From the NCBI GenBank assembly GCA_902826775.1, contig CADEHE010000001.1, positions 496,001 through 560,000 on the forward strand: a stretch of 64,000 nucleotides of DNA. Direction: 5' to 3'. This DNA comes from an uncultured Pseudomonadota bacterium (lineage in GTDB: Bacteria > Pseudomonadota > Gammaproteobacteria > Burkholderiales > JALYOK01). The notes beneath the pieces were generated by a model. The model ran no database searches. It saw only the letters and a program-made list of their open reading frames with translations, and was not told the origin of the DNA. The stretch's first letter is position 1; every line of letters begins with the position of its first letter. The position numbers and the translations under genes were made by a program. This document shows, piece by piece, positions 42,512-52,093 of the stretch.

Positions 42512-42598
42512 GTCGGCTCCAAACGGCGGTGGCGTGACGACAGTCTACGCCGAACAGAGTCCTCGCAGCGGCTTTCTCTTGGGGCGGGCCTGCAAAGA

Positions 42599-42623
42599 AA
42601 AAGGAGCGCGAAGCGCTCCTTTT
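42599..42623 (-). terminator. Terminator of the rpsP-rimM-trmD-rplS operon
   Basis: On the minus strand, AAAAGGAGCGC and GCGCTCCTTTT form a perfect 11-bp stem around a three-base loop, ending in a T-run (TTTTTCTTT). It lies 38 bases beyond the rplS stop. Confidence 0.93.
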
Positions 42624-42660
42624 GTTGAATCAAAAAATTGAATCAAAAAGCGTCCGCAGC

Positions 42661-43047
42661 TTACTCTGCCGCGGCGGTATCCTCGGTGTGCGAGATGTTG
42701 AGTTTCTCGCGGATACGTGCCGACTTGCCAGAGCGCTCGCGCAAATAATAGAGCTTGGCCCGGCGCACATCGCCCTTGCGCTTGACCTCGATCGACGCGA
42801 TAAGCGGCGAGTAGGTTTGGAACGTCCGCTCGACGCCTTCGCCGCTGGAGATCTTGCGCACCGTGAAGGCTGAGTTGAGTCCGCGATTGCGCTTGCCGAT
42901 CACCACGCCTTCGTAGGCTTGAACGCGCTTGCGCTCACCCTCGACCACGTTGACATTGACCACCACGGTATCGCCCGGCGCGAAGTCGGGAATAGTCTTA
43001 GCGAGGCGGTCTATCTCTTCTTTCTCGATCTGCTGAATGATGTTCAT
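42661..43047 (-). CDS. rplS: 50S ribosomal protein L19
   Basis: The 128-residue protein is L19: [59 protein letters not shown], and [24 protein letters not shown]19 sits at the interface of the two ribosomal subunits. It is the last gene of the conserved rpsP-rimM-trmD-rplS operon and is followed by a strong terminator. Confidence 0.98.
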   Translation of the reverse strand: MNIIQQIEKEEIDRLAKTIPDFAPGDTVVVNVNVVEGERKRVQAYEGVVIGKRNRGLNSAFTVRKISSGEGVERTFQTYSPLIASIEVKRKGDVRRAKLYYLRERSGKSARIREKLNISHTEDTAAAE

Positions 43048-43104
43048 CGTTGTGTGTCCCTTAACTAAACTAAGCTTAACTCAACTTTAACGCTGCCCGA
43101 AGGT

Positions 43105-43866
43105 TTAGGTCGTCCCTTCGTGCTCTGATTCATACTGCGCCAGCAGTTCTTCGTCGCTCGCACTTAAAGCCACCTGCGACAGCAAATCCGGACGCCGACG
43201 CTTGGTGCGGCCCAACGCTTGCTTGCGCCGCCAGCGCTCAATCTGAGCATGATGTCCCGACATTAGCACGGGCGGAACGCTAACGCCTTCGTACACTTCC
43301 GGCCGCGTGTAGTGCGGGTGGTCCAATAAGCCGGTGGCGAACGAGTCGCACCCAGCCGAATCCGCATCATGCAGCGCGCCCGGCAATTGCCGCACAATCG
43401 CATCGATCAGCACCATCGCCGGCAATTCTCCGCCGGAAAGCACATAGTCGCCGATGGAAATCTCCTCGTCGACTTGGCGCTCGATCAAGCGCTCATCGAT
43501 ACCCTCGTACCGCCCAGCGAGCAGGATCAAACCATCCGATCCAGCTAACCGCGCGACGCTAGCATGCTTCAGCGGCGCGCCCTGCGGCGACAAATACAGC
43601 ACTTTCGTTGCTGCTACTCCCGCCGCTCGCTGTCTCGCACGCGCGGCATTTAAAGCTTGGTCCAACGGCTCGGCCAGCATCACCATGCCAGGCCCGCCGC
43701 CATACGACCGGTCATCCACCGTCTTGTGATTGTCGGCGGTGAAATCGCGCGGATTCCACAACCGCAATTCGTACAACCCCAATTCAAGCGCGCGCCGCGT
43801 AATGCCGTGCTGCGCTATTGCCTCGAACATCGGCGCGAACAGCGTGACCACGTCAAACCTCAGCAC
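43105..43866 (-). CDS. trmD: tRNA (guanine37-N1)-methyltransferase
   Basis: The 253-residue protein has the TrmD trefoil-knot motifs [43 protein letters not shown] and [12 protein letters not shown]. It methylates G37 of tRNAs that read CNN codons, preventing frameshifts. I place the start at GTG 43866, giving [14 protein letters not shown], with GAGG seven bases upstream. A TTG at 43881 would add five residues. It follows rimM in the usual order. Confidence 0.97.
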   Translation of the reverse strand: MLRFDVVTLFAPMFEAIAQHGITRRALELGLYELRLWNPRDFTADNHKTVDDRSYGGGPGMVMLAEPLDQALNAARARQRAAGVAATKVLYLSPQGAPLKHASVARLAGSDGLILLAGRYEGIDERLIERQVDEEISIGDYVLSGGELPAMVLIDAIVRQLPGALHDADSAGCDSFATGLLDHPHYTRPEVYEGVSVPPVLMSGHHAQIERWRRKQALGRTKRRRPDLLSQVALSASDEELLAQYESEHEGTT

Positions 43867-43908
43867 ACTGCTCGCCCTCAAGCGGTCGGAGCGCGATCGG
43901 CTTAACCG

Positions 43909-44442
43909 CTAGTAATCCGCCTGCCAGTCGACCACCATGTTGCGCCCCGGCAGGTCTACGCTGGCGATGACGCCGTCCAACACCGGAATCAGCAACTCTG
44001 TTTCGCCGCGCACTACTAACACCTGGTTGGCGCCGGTTTCGATCAAATCCACGACTTCTCCGAACGATTCGCCCTGCAGATTCTTTACCTGTAAACCCTG
44101 CAGATCGTGCCAGTAGTACTCGCCGCTGGCCGTTGGCGGCAGCGTCTCACGCTCTACCGCAATCTGCTTATGGCGCATCCGTGTTGCCCCGTCACGGTCG
44201 GAAATGTCACCCAAGCGCACCGCGATGTGCTGGCCATGCTGCGCGATCTCCGCCACCTCCAAGCGCTGCCATGCAAGCGGCTCGCCGACAAAACAATACT
44301 TCGCACTGAGCAGAGATGCCGAAGGCAAGCCGAAGCAATTCACCTTCACCCATCCGCGTACGCCGTGCGGTGCTCCAATGCGCCCCACCACCACCAAATC
44401 GCGCGCAGGCTTCGGGGCGGTTGCCTCCGGCCCCGTATCCAC
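43909..44442 (-). CDS. rimM: 16S rRNA processing protein RimM
   Basis: The 177-residue protein has the RimM N-terminal beta barrel (DLVVVGRIGAPHGVRGWVKVNCF) and the PRC-barrel C-terminal domain (EYYWHDLQGLQVKNLQGESFGEVVDLIETGANQVLVVR, then LIPVLDGVIASVDL). It helps the 30S subunit mature by binding S19. The start is GTG 44442, immediately after the TAG of rpsP, so the genes are coupled. Confidence 0.96.
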   Translation of the reverse strand: MDTGPEATAPKPARDLVVVGRIGAPHGVRGWVKVNCFGLPSASLLSAKYCFVGEPLAWQRLEVAEIAQHGQHIAVRLGDISDRDGATRMRHKQIAVERETLPPTASGEYYWHDLQGLQVKNLQGESFGEVVDLIETGANQVLVVRGETELLIPVLDGVIASVDLPGRNMVVDWQADY

Positions 44443-44709
44443 CTAGGCCGCTACAGGCGCTGTGATTGCCGTAGCGGCGCGCTTAGCGAGCTTCTCGACT
44501 GCGTCGGAGGCAATGGCGCCTTTCTCGCGCCAAAACTGCAGCCGCGCCAGGTCCAAGCGCAGGGTCTCGGCAGCGGTTATTGCTTTAGGGTTGTAAAAGC
44601 CGATGCGCTCGACGAAACGACCGTCGCGACGGTTGCGCTTATCGGCCACAACGACGTTGTAGAAGGGGCGATTCCTCGCGCCACCGCGAGCGAGCCGAAT
44701 AACGACCAT
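44443..44709 (-). CDS. rpsP: 30S ribosomal protein S16
   Basis: The 88-residue protein is S16: [41 protein letters not shown], with the usual Ala-rich tail. It helps assemble the 30S subunit. It is the first gene of its operon. A near-consensus promoter lies about 40 to 70 bases upstream. Confidence 0.98.
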   Translation of the reverse strand: MVVIRLARGGARNRPFYNVVVADKRNRRDGRFVERIGFYNPKAITAAETLRLDLARLQFWREKGAIASDAVEKLAKRAATAITAPVAA

Positions 44710-44748
44710 GGGGATGTTCCTGAGAGAGCCGGATTACGGAAACCGCGC

Positions 44749-44778
44749 ATTATAAGGGTTAACAGGGCTTGATGGCAA
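44749..44778 (-). promoter_or_regulatory. rpsP: Promoter of the rpsP operon
   Basis: On the minus strand, TTGCCA (44773-44778) and a perfect TATAAT (44749-44754) are 18 bases apart, about 40 bases before the rpsP start. Five of six bases of the -35 box match the sigma-70 consensus. Confidence 0.85.
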
Positions 44779-44857
44779 AGCCTGTCTGGGCGCAAGATAA
44801 CCGGCGTCGCACCGGGATCGTTAGCCACTAAAAAACTGGCGTATGGAGGAGATAAGC

Positions 44858-45124
44858 ATGATTGCAAAGCTATTGGCAGGAATGATCGTGGCCGCGGCGG
44901 CTGCGAGTCAGGGGTGGGCGGCCGATGATCAAAAAGACGAACGTGGCGGCACCTGCGAGGATGCGAAGAAGCAGTTCGAGTATTACTGCGAGAAGAAGGG
45001 GCATCAAGACGATGTGGTAATGCAGGCGCCGATCGCTTGCAACAACGCCAAGCGCAACATGGCGGCGGCGTGCGAAGGCAAGAGCGAACAAGACTACAAG
45101 TACGAATTCAAGGAGTCGAAATAG
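44858..45124 (+). CDS. Small exported four-cysteine protein
   Basis: The 88-residue product has a signal peptide (MIAKLLAGMIVAAAAASQGWAAD). A mature part of about 65 residues follows, with four Cys in TCEDAKKQF, YYCEKK, IACNNAKRN and AACEGKS, likely forming two disulfides in a helical fold. GGAGGAG eight bases upstream fixes the ATG at 44858. I do not recognise a family. It is divergent from the rpsP operon and probably monocistronic. Confidence 0.7.
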   Translation: MIAKLLAGMIVAAAAASQGWAADDQKDERGGTCEDAKKQFEYYCEKKGHQDDVVMQAPIACNNAKRNMAAACEGKSEQDYKYEFKESK

Positions 45125-45371
45125 ACCGACTTCGCCGGGGGGGCTATACTCAACGTAGGGCCTACCTATGAATGGCTTTAACACTTGGCTATTCAGATAT
45201 CCATCTGACAGTATGGAGTGCGCGCTGACTCGCCGCCCGGACGTTCGGTAGGTCGTGTAGCCGTGGCCAACATGTCGGTTCGCCGTCGGCAGAATGAAGC
45301 GCTACGGCGTTACCCACTTGTCCAGAAATGGGTGATTGGATACCCTGTCCACCCAGAGACCAACGTATAAC

Positions 45372-45387
45372 GTCGCCGAATGGCGAC
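45372..45387. other. Hairpin before a lipoprotein gene
   Basis: GTCGCC-GAAT-GGCGAC is a perfect six-base stem, 10 bases before the lipoprotein ATG at 45397. In mRNA it could limit ribosome access. The rest of 45125-45371 shows no gene that I can support. Confidence 0.35.
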
Positions 45388-45396
45388 AGCGCCCCT

Positions 45397-45981
45397 ATGC
45401 AAGATGTCCGACGTTTGGTTCCCGCCAGCTGCTGCGCCGCCGTGCTAGCGTTGAGTGGCTGCAAAGCGCTGCTGCCGCAAGGGCAGAGCGGCGCGAAGTC
45501 GATTTGGCCGAGTTTTGAAGCCGCGCATTCGACGTGGGACCAAATCGTTCCCTACCAGACGCGCAAGAGCGATCTAGCCAAACTCGGGATCGATCCAAAA
45601 GTAAGCCCAAATATCTCTGTGCTCACTTACTCGGATGTAATTCGCCGCTTCGTGCCCAGTTCCGCTATCGCTGCGGAAAATATCGACGAAGGCATACGCG
45701 AATGTATCGCCGCGCGCGATCAATGCGGCGCCTACGAAGTCGACATCAAAGCCACTAAACGCCAGCGTTCAGGCAATTTTTGGCTGGATTCATTTAACTT
45801 CAAGCGCCAAACCGAGATCAACGGCTGGCGCTTCAACGGCTTAGTGGTGATGAAGGAAGATCTGGTGGTCTACAAGCTATCGGGCGGGCAACCCAAGATT
45901 CAAGAGGCCGAGAGCACGCGCAATCCGCTCGGGCCGCTGCAAGGCATCGGCGAGGGCGCGCTGCGCGACGCGGTGCGCTAG
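45397..45981 (+). CDS. Lipoprotein of unknown function
   Basis: The 194-residue product starts MQDVRRLVPASCCAAVLALSGC, a lipoprotein signal peptide with lipobox LSGC, so it should be anchored to the inner or outer membrane. The mature part begins KALLPQG and includes WPSFEAAHSTWDQIVPYQTRKSDLAKLGIDP, which recalls SmpA/BamE-like domains, where a threshold turn TxxDLxxLG is common. Its body (CGAYEVDIKATKRQRSGNFWLDSFNFKRQTEINGW) suggests a small beta fold. An outer-membrane assembly role is only a possibility. An upstream frame from 45328 is unlikely to be used. Confidence 0.75.
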   Translation: MQDVRRLVPASCCAAVLALSGCKALLPQGQSGAKSIWPSFEAAHSTWDQIVPYQTRKSDLAKLGIDPKVSPNISVLTYSDVIRRFVPSSAIAAENIDEGIRECIAARDQCGAYEVDIKATKRQRSGNFWLDSFNFKRQTEINGWRFNGLVVMKEDLVVYKLSGGQPKIQEAESTRNPLGPLQGIGEGALRDAVR

Positions 45982-46022
45982 GCCGCACCGCCTGGGCCGC
46001 TCCAACGAGTACGGACGTAACC

Positions 46023-46610
46023 TTATTGCGGGTTCGGCACAGCCTTTAACGGCTCGCTGCGCCAGTGCATCTCGTCGACTTGCACGCTGGAATCGGTGCC
46101 GTCGCCCGGGCACTCGCCGATGCGATGGGCGCGGTGATGCTCGATGATTTTCTTTTTCTTGCTGCCCGTGTCAATCGTAATCGTGCCGTCATAGCCGCTT
46201 TGGGTGTGAACGAACTTGGCTTTGGCAGAAGGCGCATTCGGCCCCTCCGAGCACACGATTCTGAACAGCAATTCCTCTCCGTTGAAGCGCACGTCTGAAA
46301 TCGGGCATTGGCGCAGGGGATGATCCGTGCGCACGTGAAAGGCAGAAACGTCACGAATACGCGTCTTGGTCAGGCAATCCTTGATTTTGAGCGGCTCGCC
46401 GGTTGCGCCGCTGCCTTCCTGTGCGACGATGATTTCGTAAAGCCCGCGTGGGATGAGTCCGCGCGCCGTTGCCTCTGCCGCAACGAGCAACGTCGCCGTG
46501 GCGAGCGCGCGCGCCAGCCATAGCTGCAGACGCAGCGGCAAGCATGCAGGCGCCGGTCGATTTGGCTGCACTGATGTTGTTCCGAGGGGTTCTGTTGCGC
46601 GAGCAATCAT
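46023..46610 (-). CDS. DUF3617-like exported protein, paralogue 1
   Basis: This is the last of three tandem paralogues. After a probable signal region (ALATATLLVAAEATARG) it reads GLIPRGLYEIIVAQEGSG, DCLTKTRI, HPLRQCPISDVRFNGEELLFRIVC and SGYDGTITIDTGSKKKKIIEHHRAHRIGEC, with four Cys. DUF3617 proteins are small periplasmic proteins of unknown function. The start is uncertain: ATG 46610 is just past the previous stop, and ATG 46685 and 46712 would overlap the preceding gene. Confidence 0.75.
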   Translation of the reverse strand: MIARATEPLGTTSVQPNRPAPACLPLRLQLWLARALATATLLVAAEATARGLIPRGLYEIIVAQEGSGATGEPLKIKDCLTKTRIRDVSAFHVRTDHPLRQCPISDVRFNGEELLFRIVCSEGPNAPSAKAKFVHTQSGYDGTITIDTGSKKKKIIEHHRAHRIGECPGDGTDSSVQVDEMHWRSEPLKAVPNPQ

Positions 46611-46632
46611 AGCCGAAGGTAAGATCTTGCGG

Positions 46633-47154
46633 CTAGCGCGGGTCGCGTCCAAAAGCGCGATCGGAGTGAGGAAGGAGATCTTCATGCACTTGTAGGATTG
46701 ACGCCGTTTCATCGTCCGGGCAATCGCCGATACGCCTGGCGTGGTGTCGCTCGATCATGGTTGCATTCCTGCCGCCCAGGTCGATGGTGATGGCGCCGTC
46801 GTAGCCCGATTTCGTGTTCAGAAACTTCGCTTTTCCTCTAGGTGCGTCCGGTTGCGGGCAAATAACGCGGAAGATCAATTCGTCATCATTTGCGCGCAGA
46901 TCAGAGATCGGACACTCGCGCAATGGGTTGTCGCTGCGCACCTGAAATGCCTGGCCGCTGGCAATCAACTTTTTCGTCAGGCAGACCTCGTACTTGGCCG
47001 GTTCACTTGCTGTCGCGACGTTCGGCAGTTCTTGCGTGACCCGGATCTCGTATAAACCGGCCGGGATCAAGCCGCGTCCCAAGGCATCTGCGCCAAAGGA
47101 AAGCAGCACCGCGGCGACCGCGTGCCAACGCAATGGCAGAGCGGCCCTTACCAT
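46633..47154 (-). CDS. DUF3617-like exported protein, paralogue 2
   Basis: The 173-residue product repeats the pattern of its neighbours: signal segment LRWHAVAAVLLSFGADALG, then RGLIPAGLYEIRVTQELPN, VCLTKKLI, NPLRECPISDLRANDDELIFRVICPQPDAPRGKAKFLNTKSGYDGAITIDLGGRNATMIERHHARRIGDC. It is closer to paralogue 3 than to paralogue 1. Its ATG at 47154 overlaps the TAA of paralogue 3 by seven bases. The function is unknown. Confidence 0.8.
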   Translation of the reverse strand: MVRAALPLRWHAVAAVLLSFGADALGRGLIPAGLYEIRVTQELPNVATASEPAKYEVCLTKKLIASGQAFQVRSDNPLRECPISDLRANDDELIFRVICPQPDAPRGKAKFLNTKSGYDGAITIDLGGRNATMIERHHARRIGDCPDDETASILQVHEDLLPHSDRAFGRDPR

Positions 47155-47705
47155 GGGTCCGGTGCTGTTAGTCGCTGGCGCGCGCGCATCTGCTCCGCGT
47201 CCAGGCGCAGCACATGCGGCGACTGCGCATCGGTGCACTCGCCGATGCGCAGGGCGCGGTGCCGTTCTGTCACGGTCATGTTCTTGCCGCCCATGTCGAT
47301 GCTAATGGCGCCGTCGTAGCCGGTCTTGGTGTTGATGAACTTCGCTTTTGCTTTTGGCGCGTTTGGCTGCGGACAGTTGACTCGAAAAAACAGTTCGTCA
47401 TCATTTACGCGCAGATCAGAAATCGGGCATTGGCGCAGCGGATTGTCGGTGCGCACGTGAAACGCGGCGCCGCTGCCGATTAACTGGTTAGTCAGGCATG
47501 CCTGCAACTTAACCGGCTCGCCCGCTTTCGCCACGTTGGGCAGTTCCTGCGTAACGGTGATTTCGTACAGGCCGGGCGGCACCAAGCCGCGCGCGGTGGC
47601 GTGGCCGCCGAGGGCGATCAGCACAGCGAGTGCAAGAGCGAGCCTGCGGCTACGACTGCGCGAAGTGCTCGACCAAGAACGATTTGATGACTTGGACAAG
47701 TTCAT
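47148..47705 (-). CDS. DUF3617-like exported protein, paralogue 3
   Basis: The 185-residue product has a basic n-region (SRSRSRR) and a hydrophobic segment LALALAVLIALGGHATA, then RGLVPPGLYEITVTQELPN, ACLTNQLI, NPLRQCPISDLRVNDDELFFRVNC and KTGYDGAISIDMGGKNMTVTERHRALRIGEC. The ATG at 47705 follows AAGGAAA and lies inside the end of the upstream hydrolase gene, overlapping it by 56 bases. That overlap implies translational coupling of the four-gene set. Confidence 0.8.
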   Translation of the reverse strand: MNLSKSSNRSWSSTSRSRSRRLALALAVLIALGGHATARGLVPPGLYEITVTQELPNVAKAGEPVKLQACLTNQLIGSGAAFHVRTDNPLRQCPISDLRVNDDELFFRVNCPQPNAPKAKAKFINTKTGYDGAISIDMGGKNMTVTERHRALRIGECTDAQSPHVLRLDAEQMRARQRLTAPDPW

Positions 47706-48396
47706 TTTCCTTGCCCTCGAAAAAATGCAGTCCATCTTTGATCATGACCTGCTTGGACCCCTTCACGCGCGCGATCTGCTTCATGCGCTCGGAAGCGCCG
47801 CCGAGGGTGACTTCCCAATCTTTCTCGCCGTAGATATCCAGCACCGGCGTGTTGATCCAGTACATGGCGCGCAGGCCATTGATGATGCTGATGTTGATCC
47901 ATGCACCGACCGGCGCCTTATCGTCAGCGATCAGGTACTCGTTCGTCATCGTTGAGCCTAAGCTGTGCGAGACGATGGCGATTTGCTTATAGCCCTTGCC
48001 TTGCAGCCATTTGGTCGCAATCTGGAAGCGCTCGGCGGCATCGGGGTATTCGGGGATATAGTCGCCGACTTTCGCTCCGCCGGACAGCACCGGCAGCTGA
48101 ATCGAAAGCGTGGTAAAGCCTTCATCAGCGAGTTTAGTGCGCAGCATGCCATACAATTCGAAGTCGGGGTTCCACCCGCGCCCGTGTGCGACGATGACGG
48201 CGACCTTCGCATTCGGCGCTTCGGTGTAGAGCGAGAGGAACTCGTGGCCGTTCCTCTGCTTGAGCCAAATCGGATCGCCGACGACCAGCGTCTGCAGAAT
48301 CTGCTCTGCCCAGTTTTTCTCGCGGCCATAGTCGGCGGCGCCAGCGCTGACGCCGGCTAGAAGGCACAGCAATATGATTTTATTGTGGAAATTCAT
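47650..48396 (-). CDS. Exported alpha/beta hydrolase (DUF3530-like)
   Basis: The 248-residue protein has a signal peptide (IILLCLLAGVSAGAAD) and an alpha/beta-hydrolase fold: oxyanion turn AHGRGWNP, nucleophile elbow SHSLGS, acid in LDIYGEKDWEV, and His in DGLHFFEG. DUF3530 proteins in proteobacteria have this layout. Being exported, it would act on envelope or extracellular esters. It is the first gene of a four-gene unit followed by the three DUF3617 paralogues. Confidence 0.85.
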   Translation of the reverse strand: MNFHNKIILLCLLAGVSAGAADYGREKNWAEQILQTLVVGDPIWLKQRNGHEFLSLYTEAPNAKVAVIVAHGRGWNPDFELYGMLRTKLADEGFTTLSIQLPVLSGGAKVGDYIPEYPDAAERFQIATKWLQGKGYKQIAIVSHSLGSTMTNEYLIADDKAPVGAWINISIINGLRAMYWINTPVLDIYGEKDWEVTLGGASERMKQIARVKGSKQVMIKDGLHFFEGKENELVQVIKSFLVEHFAQS

Positions 48397-48599
48397 CTTG
48401 TTCCGTAATGCCCAACGCGGCGTTTGCAGTATATCACCGCATAAAACGCCCTAAGCCCCGCCGCGGTAGACCTCCGCACACGCCCCAAGCCAAAGCACTC
48501 TAATCCTGAAACTGAGTGGCAATAGCGCCCTTAATAGACAGATAGGGGCGGCGCTCCGGCGCTTAGTCTCTGCCTTGTTAAATCGAGAGGCTATTTATT

Positions 48600-50225
48600 G
48601 TGAAACCGGATCACATCGCGTTGAACGGCCGCGCCGCGCGGATGGCTGCCCCTACCAATGGGGTCGAACGCCTAATGGACCCGCGGCAACCGATCGTTAC
48701 TAAGACCGATCTCAAAGGCAAAATCACTTATGCGAATCCTGCGTTCGTGCAGATCAGCGGGTTCAGCAAGGACGAGTTGATTGGGCAGCCGCACAACATC
48801 GTGCGCCATCCCGATATGCCACGCGAGGCGTTTGAGGATTTATGGCGAACGGCTCGAGCTGACGTCCCGTGGCGCGGGCTGGTCAAGAATCGCTGCAAGG
48901 ATGGGGGGTTCTACTGGGTTGACGCTTACGTCACACCGCTTTACGAGGACGGCAAGAAGATCGGCTACATGTCAGTGCGAACCGCACCTTCGCCGCACGA
49001 CAAGTCGCAGGCGGAGGCGCTTTATAGCGGCGTGCGCACGGGGAACACGCCATTTCCTGCAACTGCCCTGCGCCGGGGGCGCCCCATAGCTGTGGACATA
49101 GCAGCGGTGATGGGCTTGATGCTGGCGTTGGCCATTGCGTCTATCCTTGTGCCCAGCGGATTGTCGACACAAACAATCGATGCTGTGCTAGTGGCGGTGG
49201 CTGTTGGCGGCTGGTTCTGGATCAACCGCCAAGTCAAAGAACCGTTGCAGCGCATCGCCCAGTGCATGCGCGCGCTGGGAGAAGGAAACTTCAAGAGCGA
49301 ATTGGATACCACGGCGAGCCGAGAGTTTTCCGAAGTCCTCATCGGATTGAAGGGCATGCAAGTCAATTTGCGCGCGATTGTTAGCGACGTCGTTTCCTCT
49401 GCCCGCGTGGTAAGGGATGATGCTGAAAACGTTCACAAGCAATCGTCAACGCTCATGCAGCGATCGGAACAACAATCCGACGGCATAACGAGTGTCGCGG
49501 CGGCGTTGGAGCAGTTGTCCGTTTCTGTCTCTGAAATCTCGGAGGCGACCAAAAGCAGTTCCAACCACGCCGGTCATGCCTTGAGTGTGGTTAACGAAGG
49601 CGCGCAGCGCATGCGGCAAGCGATGGACGCAACCGAACAAGTCGTTGCGACGGTCGATCGGACGCAGCGCACCATTGCGCAGCTAAACGAAGCCGTCTCG
49701 CGCATCAGCCTGGTGACGAGGACCATCACCGATGTTGCCGAAAAGACCAACTTGCTCGCGTTAAACGCCGCAATCGAGGCAGCCCGCGCCGGCGAGTTCG
49801 GCAGGGGTTTCGCCGTGGTTGCTGACGAGGTCCGCAAACTGGCCGAGCTGACGCAAAGCTCAACCAGCGAAATATCCGCAACCGTGGCCGACGTGCAGTC
49901 CGGCACGCAGGAGGCGCTCGACTCTATGAAGCGGGCTGTGACTGAAGTTGGCACCGGCACGAGCATGATCCGCGGTGCGGATGCGAGTTTGGAAAAGATC
50001 GCCAAGGCGAGCCAGGGCGTGGCCGATTCCGCTCAAGGTATCGCCAGCATGCTTGGCGAGCAGTCAAGCGCGTCTACGGAAGTCGCCAATAGCATGCAGC
50101 GCATGAGCGGGCTAACGCAGTCAAACATGGAAGCGATCGCAGAAGTAACGGGCGCTTCGCAGCAGCTCAATGCGACCGCTCTAGCTCTGCAGAATTTGGT
50201 GCGGCATTTCGAACAGCGCATGTAG
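48600..50225 (+). CDS. PAS-domain methyl-accepting chemotaxis protein (Aer-like)
   Basis: The 541-residue protein starts with a PAS domain (about 30-130: [39 protein letters not shown]), like Aer. A membrane hairpin (about 163-205), a HAMP-like segment and a long signalling coiled coil follow, with the tip [36 protein letters not shown]. Such receptors sense redox or oxygen through a PAS-bound cofactor and steer the flagellar motor. It lacks a NWETF-type tail for CheR. No che genes are in the window. The start is GTG 48600 behind GAGAGG. Confidence 0.96.
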   Translation: MKPDHIALNGRAARMAAPTNGVERLMDPRQPIVTKTDLKGKITYANPAFVQISGFSKDELIGQPHNIVRHPDMPREAFEDLWRTARADVPWRGLVKNRCKDGGFYWVDAYVTPLYEDGKKIGYMSVRTAPSPHDKSQAEALYSGVRTGNTPFPATALRRGRPIAVDIAAVMGLMLALAIASILVPSGLSTQTIDAVLVAVAVGGWFWINRQVKEPLQRIAQCMRALGEGNFKSELDTTASREFSEVLIGLKGMQVNLRAIVSDVVSSARVVRDDAENVHKQSSTLMQRSEQQSDGITSVAAALEQLSVSVSEISEATKSSSNHAGHALSVVNEGAQRMRQAMDATEQVVATVDRTQRTIAQLNEAVSRISLVTRTITDVAEKTNLLALNAAIEAARAGEFGRGFAVVADEVRKLAELTQSSTSEISATVADVQSGTQEALDSMKRAVTEVGTGTSMIRGADASLEKIAKASQGVADSAQGIASMLGEQSSASTEVANSMQRMSGLTQSNMEAIAEVTGASQQLNATALALQNLVRHFEQRM

Positions 50226-50357
50226 GCGCTTGTGCGCCGGGTTAGTGGCGACTGCTGAAATGTTTGCTGGCTCGCGCAGCACAGTCCTATCGCTGCCGCA
50301 TGCGTAGCGCTGGTCTTCGCCTGTAGGCTGTAAGGCCCGCACCCCGCCCGGCTCACC

Positions 50358-50441
50358 ATAGGTTGGGGTGCATCGCAGTGAACCCCCAAGGTATTATCAT
50401 CGGCACTTCGTTGGGGTTCATTGGTGCTGCCCCCAGCCTAC
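50358..50441. repeat. Palindromic intergenic repeat (GTAGGTTGGGG family), copy 2
   Basis: The segment begins ATAGGTTGGGGTG, contains GTGAACCCCCAA and GTTGGGGTTCA, and ends CAGCCTAC, so it folds like the copy at 1173-1251. It lies between the chemoreceptor gene and the ligase gene. Copy number elsewhere in the genome cannot be judged from this window. Confidence 0.75.
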
Positions 50442-50459
50442 AAACGCCATTCGAACATC

Positions 50460-52025
50460 ATGTCCAGCAACGTCTATCAATTTTTCGCGCGGCATTTCCC
50501 GGCGGAGCCTGAGCGCGCATTCATCGAGACGCCGAGCGGCGCGCGCGTTTCGTTCCGCGAGTTGGATCGCCAAAGCGCGCGCTATGCGCGCTGCCTGCTC
50601 GATCTCGGCATTGCCAAGGGCGAGCGCGTCGTCGCGCAGGTGGAGAAGTCGGTCGAGAACGTCTACCTCTATCTCGGGTGCTTGCGCGCGGGCTTGGTGT
50701 ACGTGCCGCTTAACACCGCATACCAGAAGGCGGAAATCGAATACTTTATCGGCGACGCGCAGCCGGCGCTGGTGGTGTGCCGGCCGCAGAATTTCGACTT
50801 GGTCGCGCCGATCGCGCGCGCGGCAGGCGTGAAGCACGTTTACAGCTTGGGCGAAACGGGCGCCGGCACGCTAATCGATGCGCTGCCCAGCGTCGAGAGC
50901 GCGCCGAACGCGGCGGTCGATGTGGTGTGTGCTGACGACGATCTTGCTTCCATCCTCTACACCTCCGGCACCACCGGCCGCTCGAAAGGCGCGATGCTCA
51001 CGCACCGCAACCTTGCGTCCAATGCACAGACGCTCGTTAGCCTGTGGGGCATGAACGAGCGCGATGTGTTGATTCATGCGCTGCCGACGTTTCATATTCA
51101 CGGCTTGTTCGTCGCGTTGCATACGGCGTTGGTCGCAGGCGCGTCGCTCATTTTCTTGAACAAGTTCGATGCCGCGCAAGTGATCGAAGCGCTGCCGCGC
51201 GCGACCATGTTCATGGGCGTGCCGACGTACTACGTTCGCTTGCTGCAGGAAGCGTCGCTCGACGCGCGCCGCTGCAAGAACATGCGCCTGTTTGTCTCCG
51301 GCTCAGCGCCGCTGTTAACGGAGACCTTTAACGAGTTCCGCGCGCGCACCGGCGCTGGTCATGGCGCCGACTCCACTACCGGCCACACCATCCTCGAGCG
51401 TTACGGCATGAGCGAGACCGGGATGAATACCTCCAACCCGCTGGACGGCGAACGCAAGGCGGGCACGGTTGGTTTGCCGCTGCCGGGCGTCGAAGTGCGC
51501 GTGGTGGACGAACGCGATCAAGCCGTCGCTACCGATGTGATTGGCGCGATTCAAGTGCGCGGGCCGAACGTGTTTGCCGGCTACTGGCGCCGACCCGAAT
51601 TGAACGAGGCCGAATTCACGCGCGACGGATTCTTCCGCACCGGCGATATGGGGCGTTTCGATGCGGATGGGTACTTGTCGATCGTCGGGCGCTCTAAAGA
51701 CATCGTCATCAGCGGCGGCTTGAACATTTATCCGAAGGAAATCGAATCGTATTTGGATGAAATCGATGGCGTCGTCGAATCGGCCGTCATCGGTGTGCCG
51801 CATATCGATCTTGGCGAGGCACTGGTTGCAGTAGTCTCTGGAAAATCAGGTTCGGAGCGATTTACAGAGGAATACTTAATTAAGTATATGAAGGAGCGCG
51901 TCGCCGGATTCAAAGTGCCGAAACGCGTTGTGTTCGTCGATGAGCTACCGCGCAATACGATGGGCAAGGTGCAGAAGAACGTGTTGCGGGAGCGGTATCG
52001 AAATTTGTTCGCGCCCGCTGCGTAG
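50460..52025 (+). CDS. Malonyl-CoA synthetase-like acyl-CoA ligase
   Basis: The 521-residue adenylate-forming enzyme has the P-loop-like ILYTSGTTGRSKGAMLTH, RYGMSETGMNTSNP, and the C-terminal hinge IVGRSKDIVISGGLNIYPKEIESYLD with PRNTMGKVQKN for the catalytic Lys. RYGMSETGMNTSNPLDGERK is typical of malonyl-CoA synthetases (MatB), which form malonyl-CoA from malonate, ATP and CoA. I am confident of the family and less so of malonate. The frame extends into the repeat upstream, so ATG 50460 is the start. An aldehyde dehydrogenase follows after 68 bases. Confidence 0.9.
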   Translation: MSSNVYQFFARHFPAEPERAFIETPSGARVSFRELDRQSARYARCLLDLGIAKGERVVAQVEKSVENVYLYLGCLRAGLVYVPLNTAYQKAEIEYFIGDAQPALVVCRPQNFDLVAPIARAAGVKHVYSLGETGAGTLIDALPSVESAPNAAVDVVCADDDLASILYTSGTTGRSKGAMLTHRNLASNAQTLVSLWGMNERDVLIHALPTFHIHGLFVALHTALVAGASLIFLNKFDAAQVIEALPRATMFMGVPTYYVRLLQEASLDARRCKNMRLFVSGSAPLLTETFNEFRARTGAGHGADSTTGHTILERYGMSETGMNTSNPLDGERKAGTVGLPLPGVEVRVVDERDQAVATDVIGAIQVRGPNVFAGYWRRPELNEAEFTRDGFFRTGDMGRFDADGYLSIVGRSKDIVISGGLNIYPKEIESYLDEIDGVVESAVIGVPHIDLGEALVAVVSGKSGSERFTEEYLIKYMKERVAGFKVPKRVVFVDELPRNTMGKVQKNVLRERYRNLFAPAA

Positions 52026-52093
52026 GAGCAGGTAACTCGGGCGGCGTGTAAAATCGGCCGCTCACCTCACGCACAAACCGCACGGAGCGAAGC

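Noticed and set aside
48397..48599. Riboswitch before the chemoreceptor gene
   Set aside because: There are some GC-rich inverted segments, but none matches a riboswitch core that I know. I see only a divergent promoter region.
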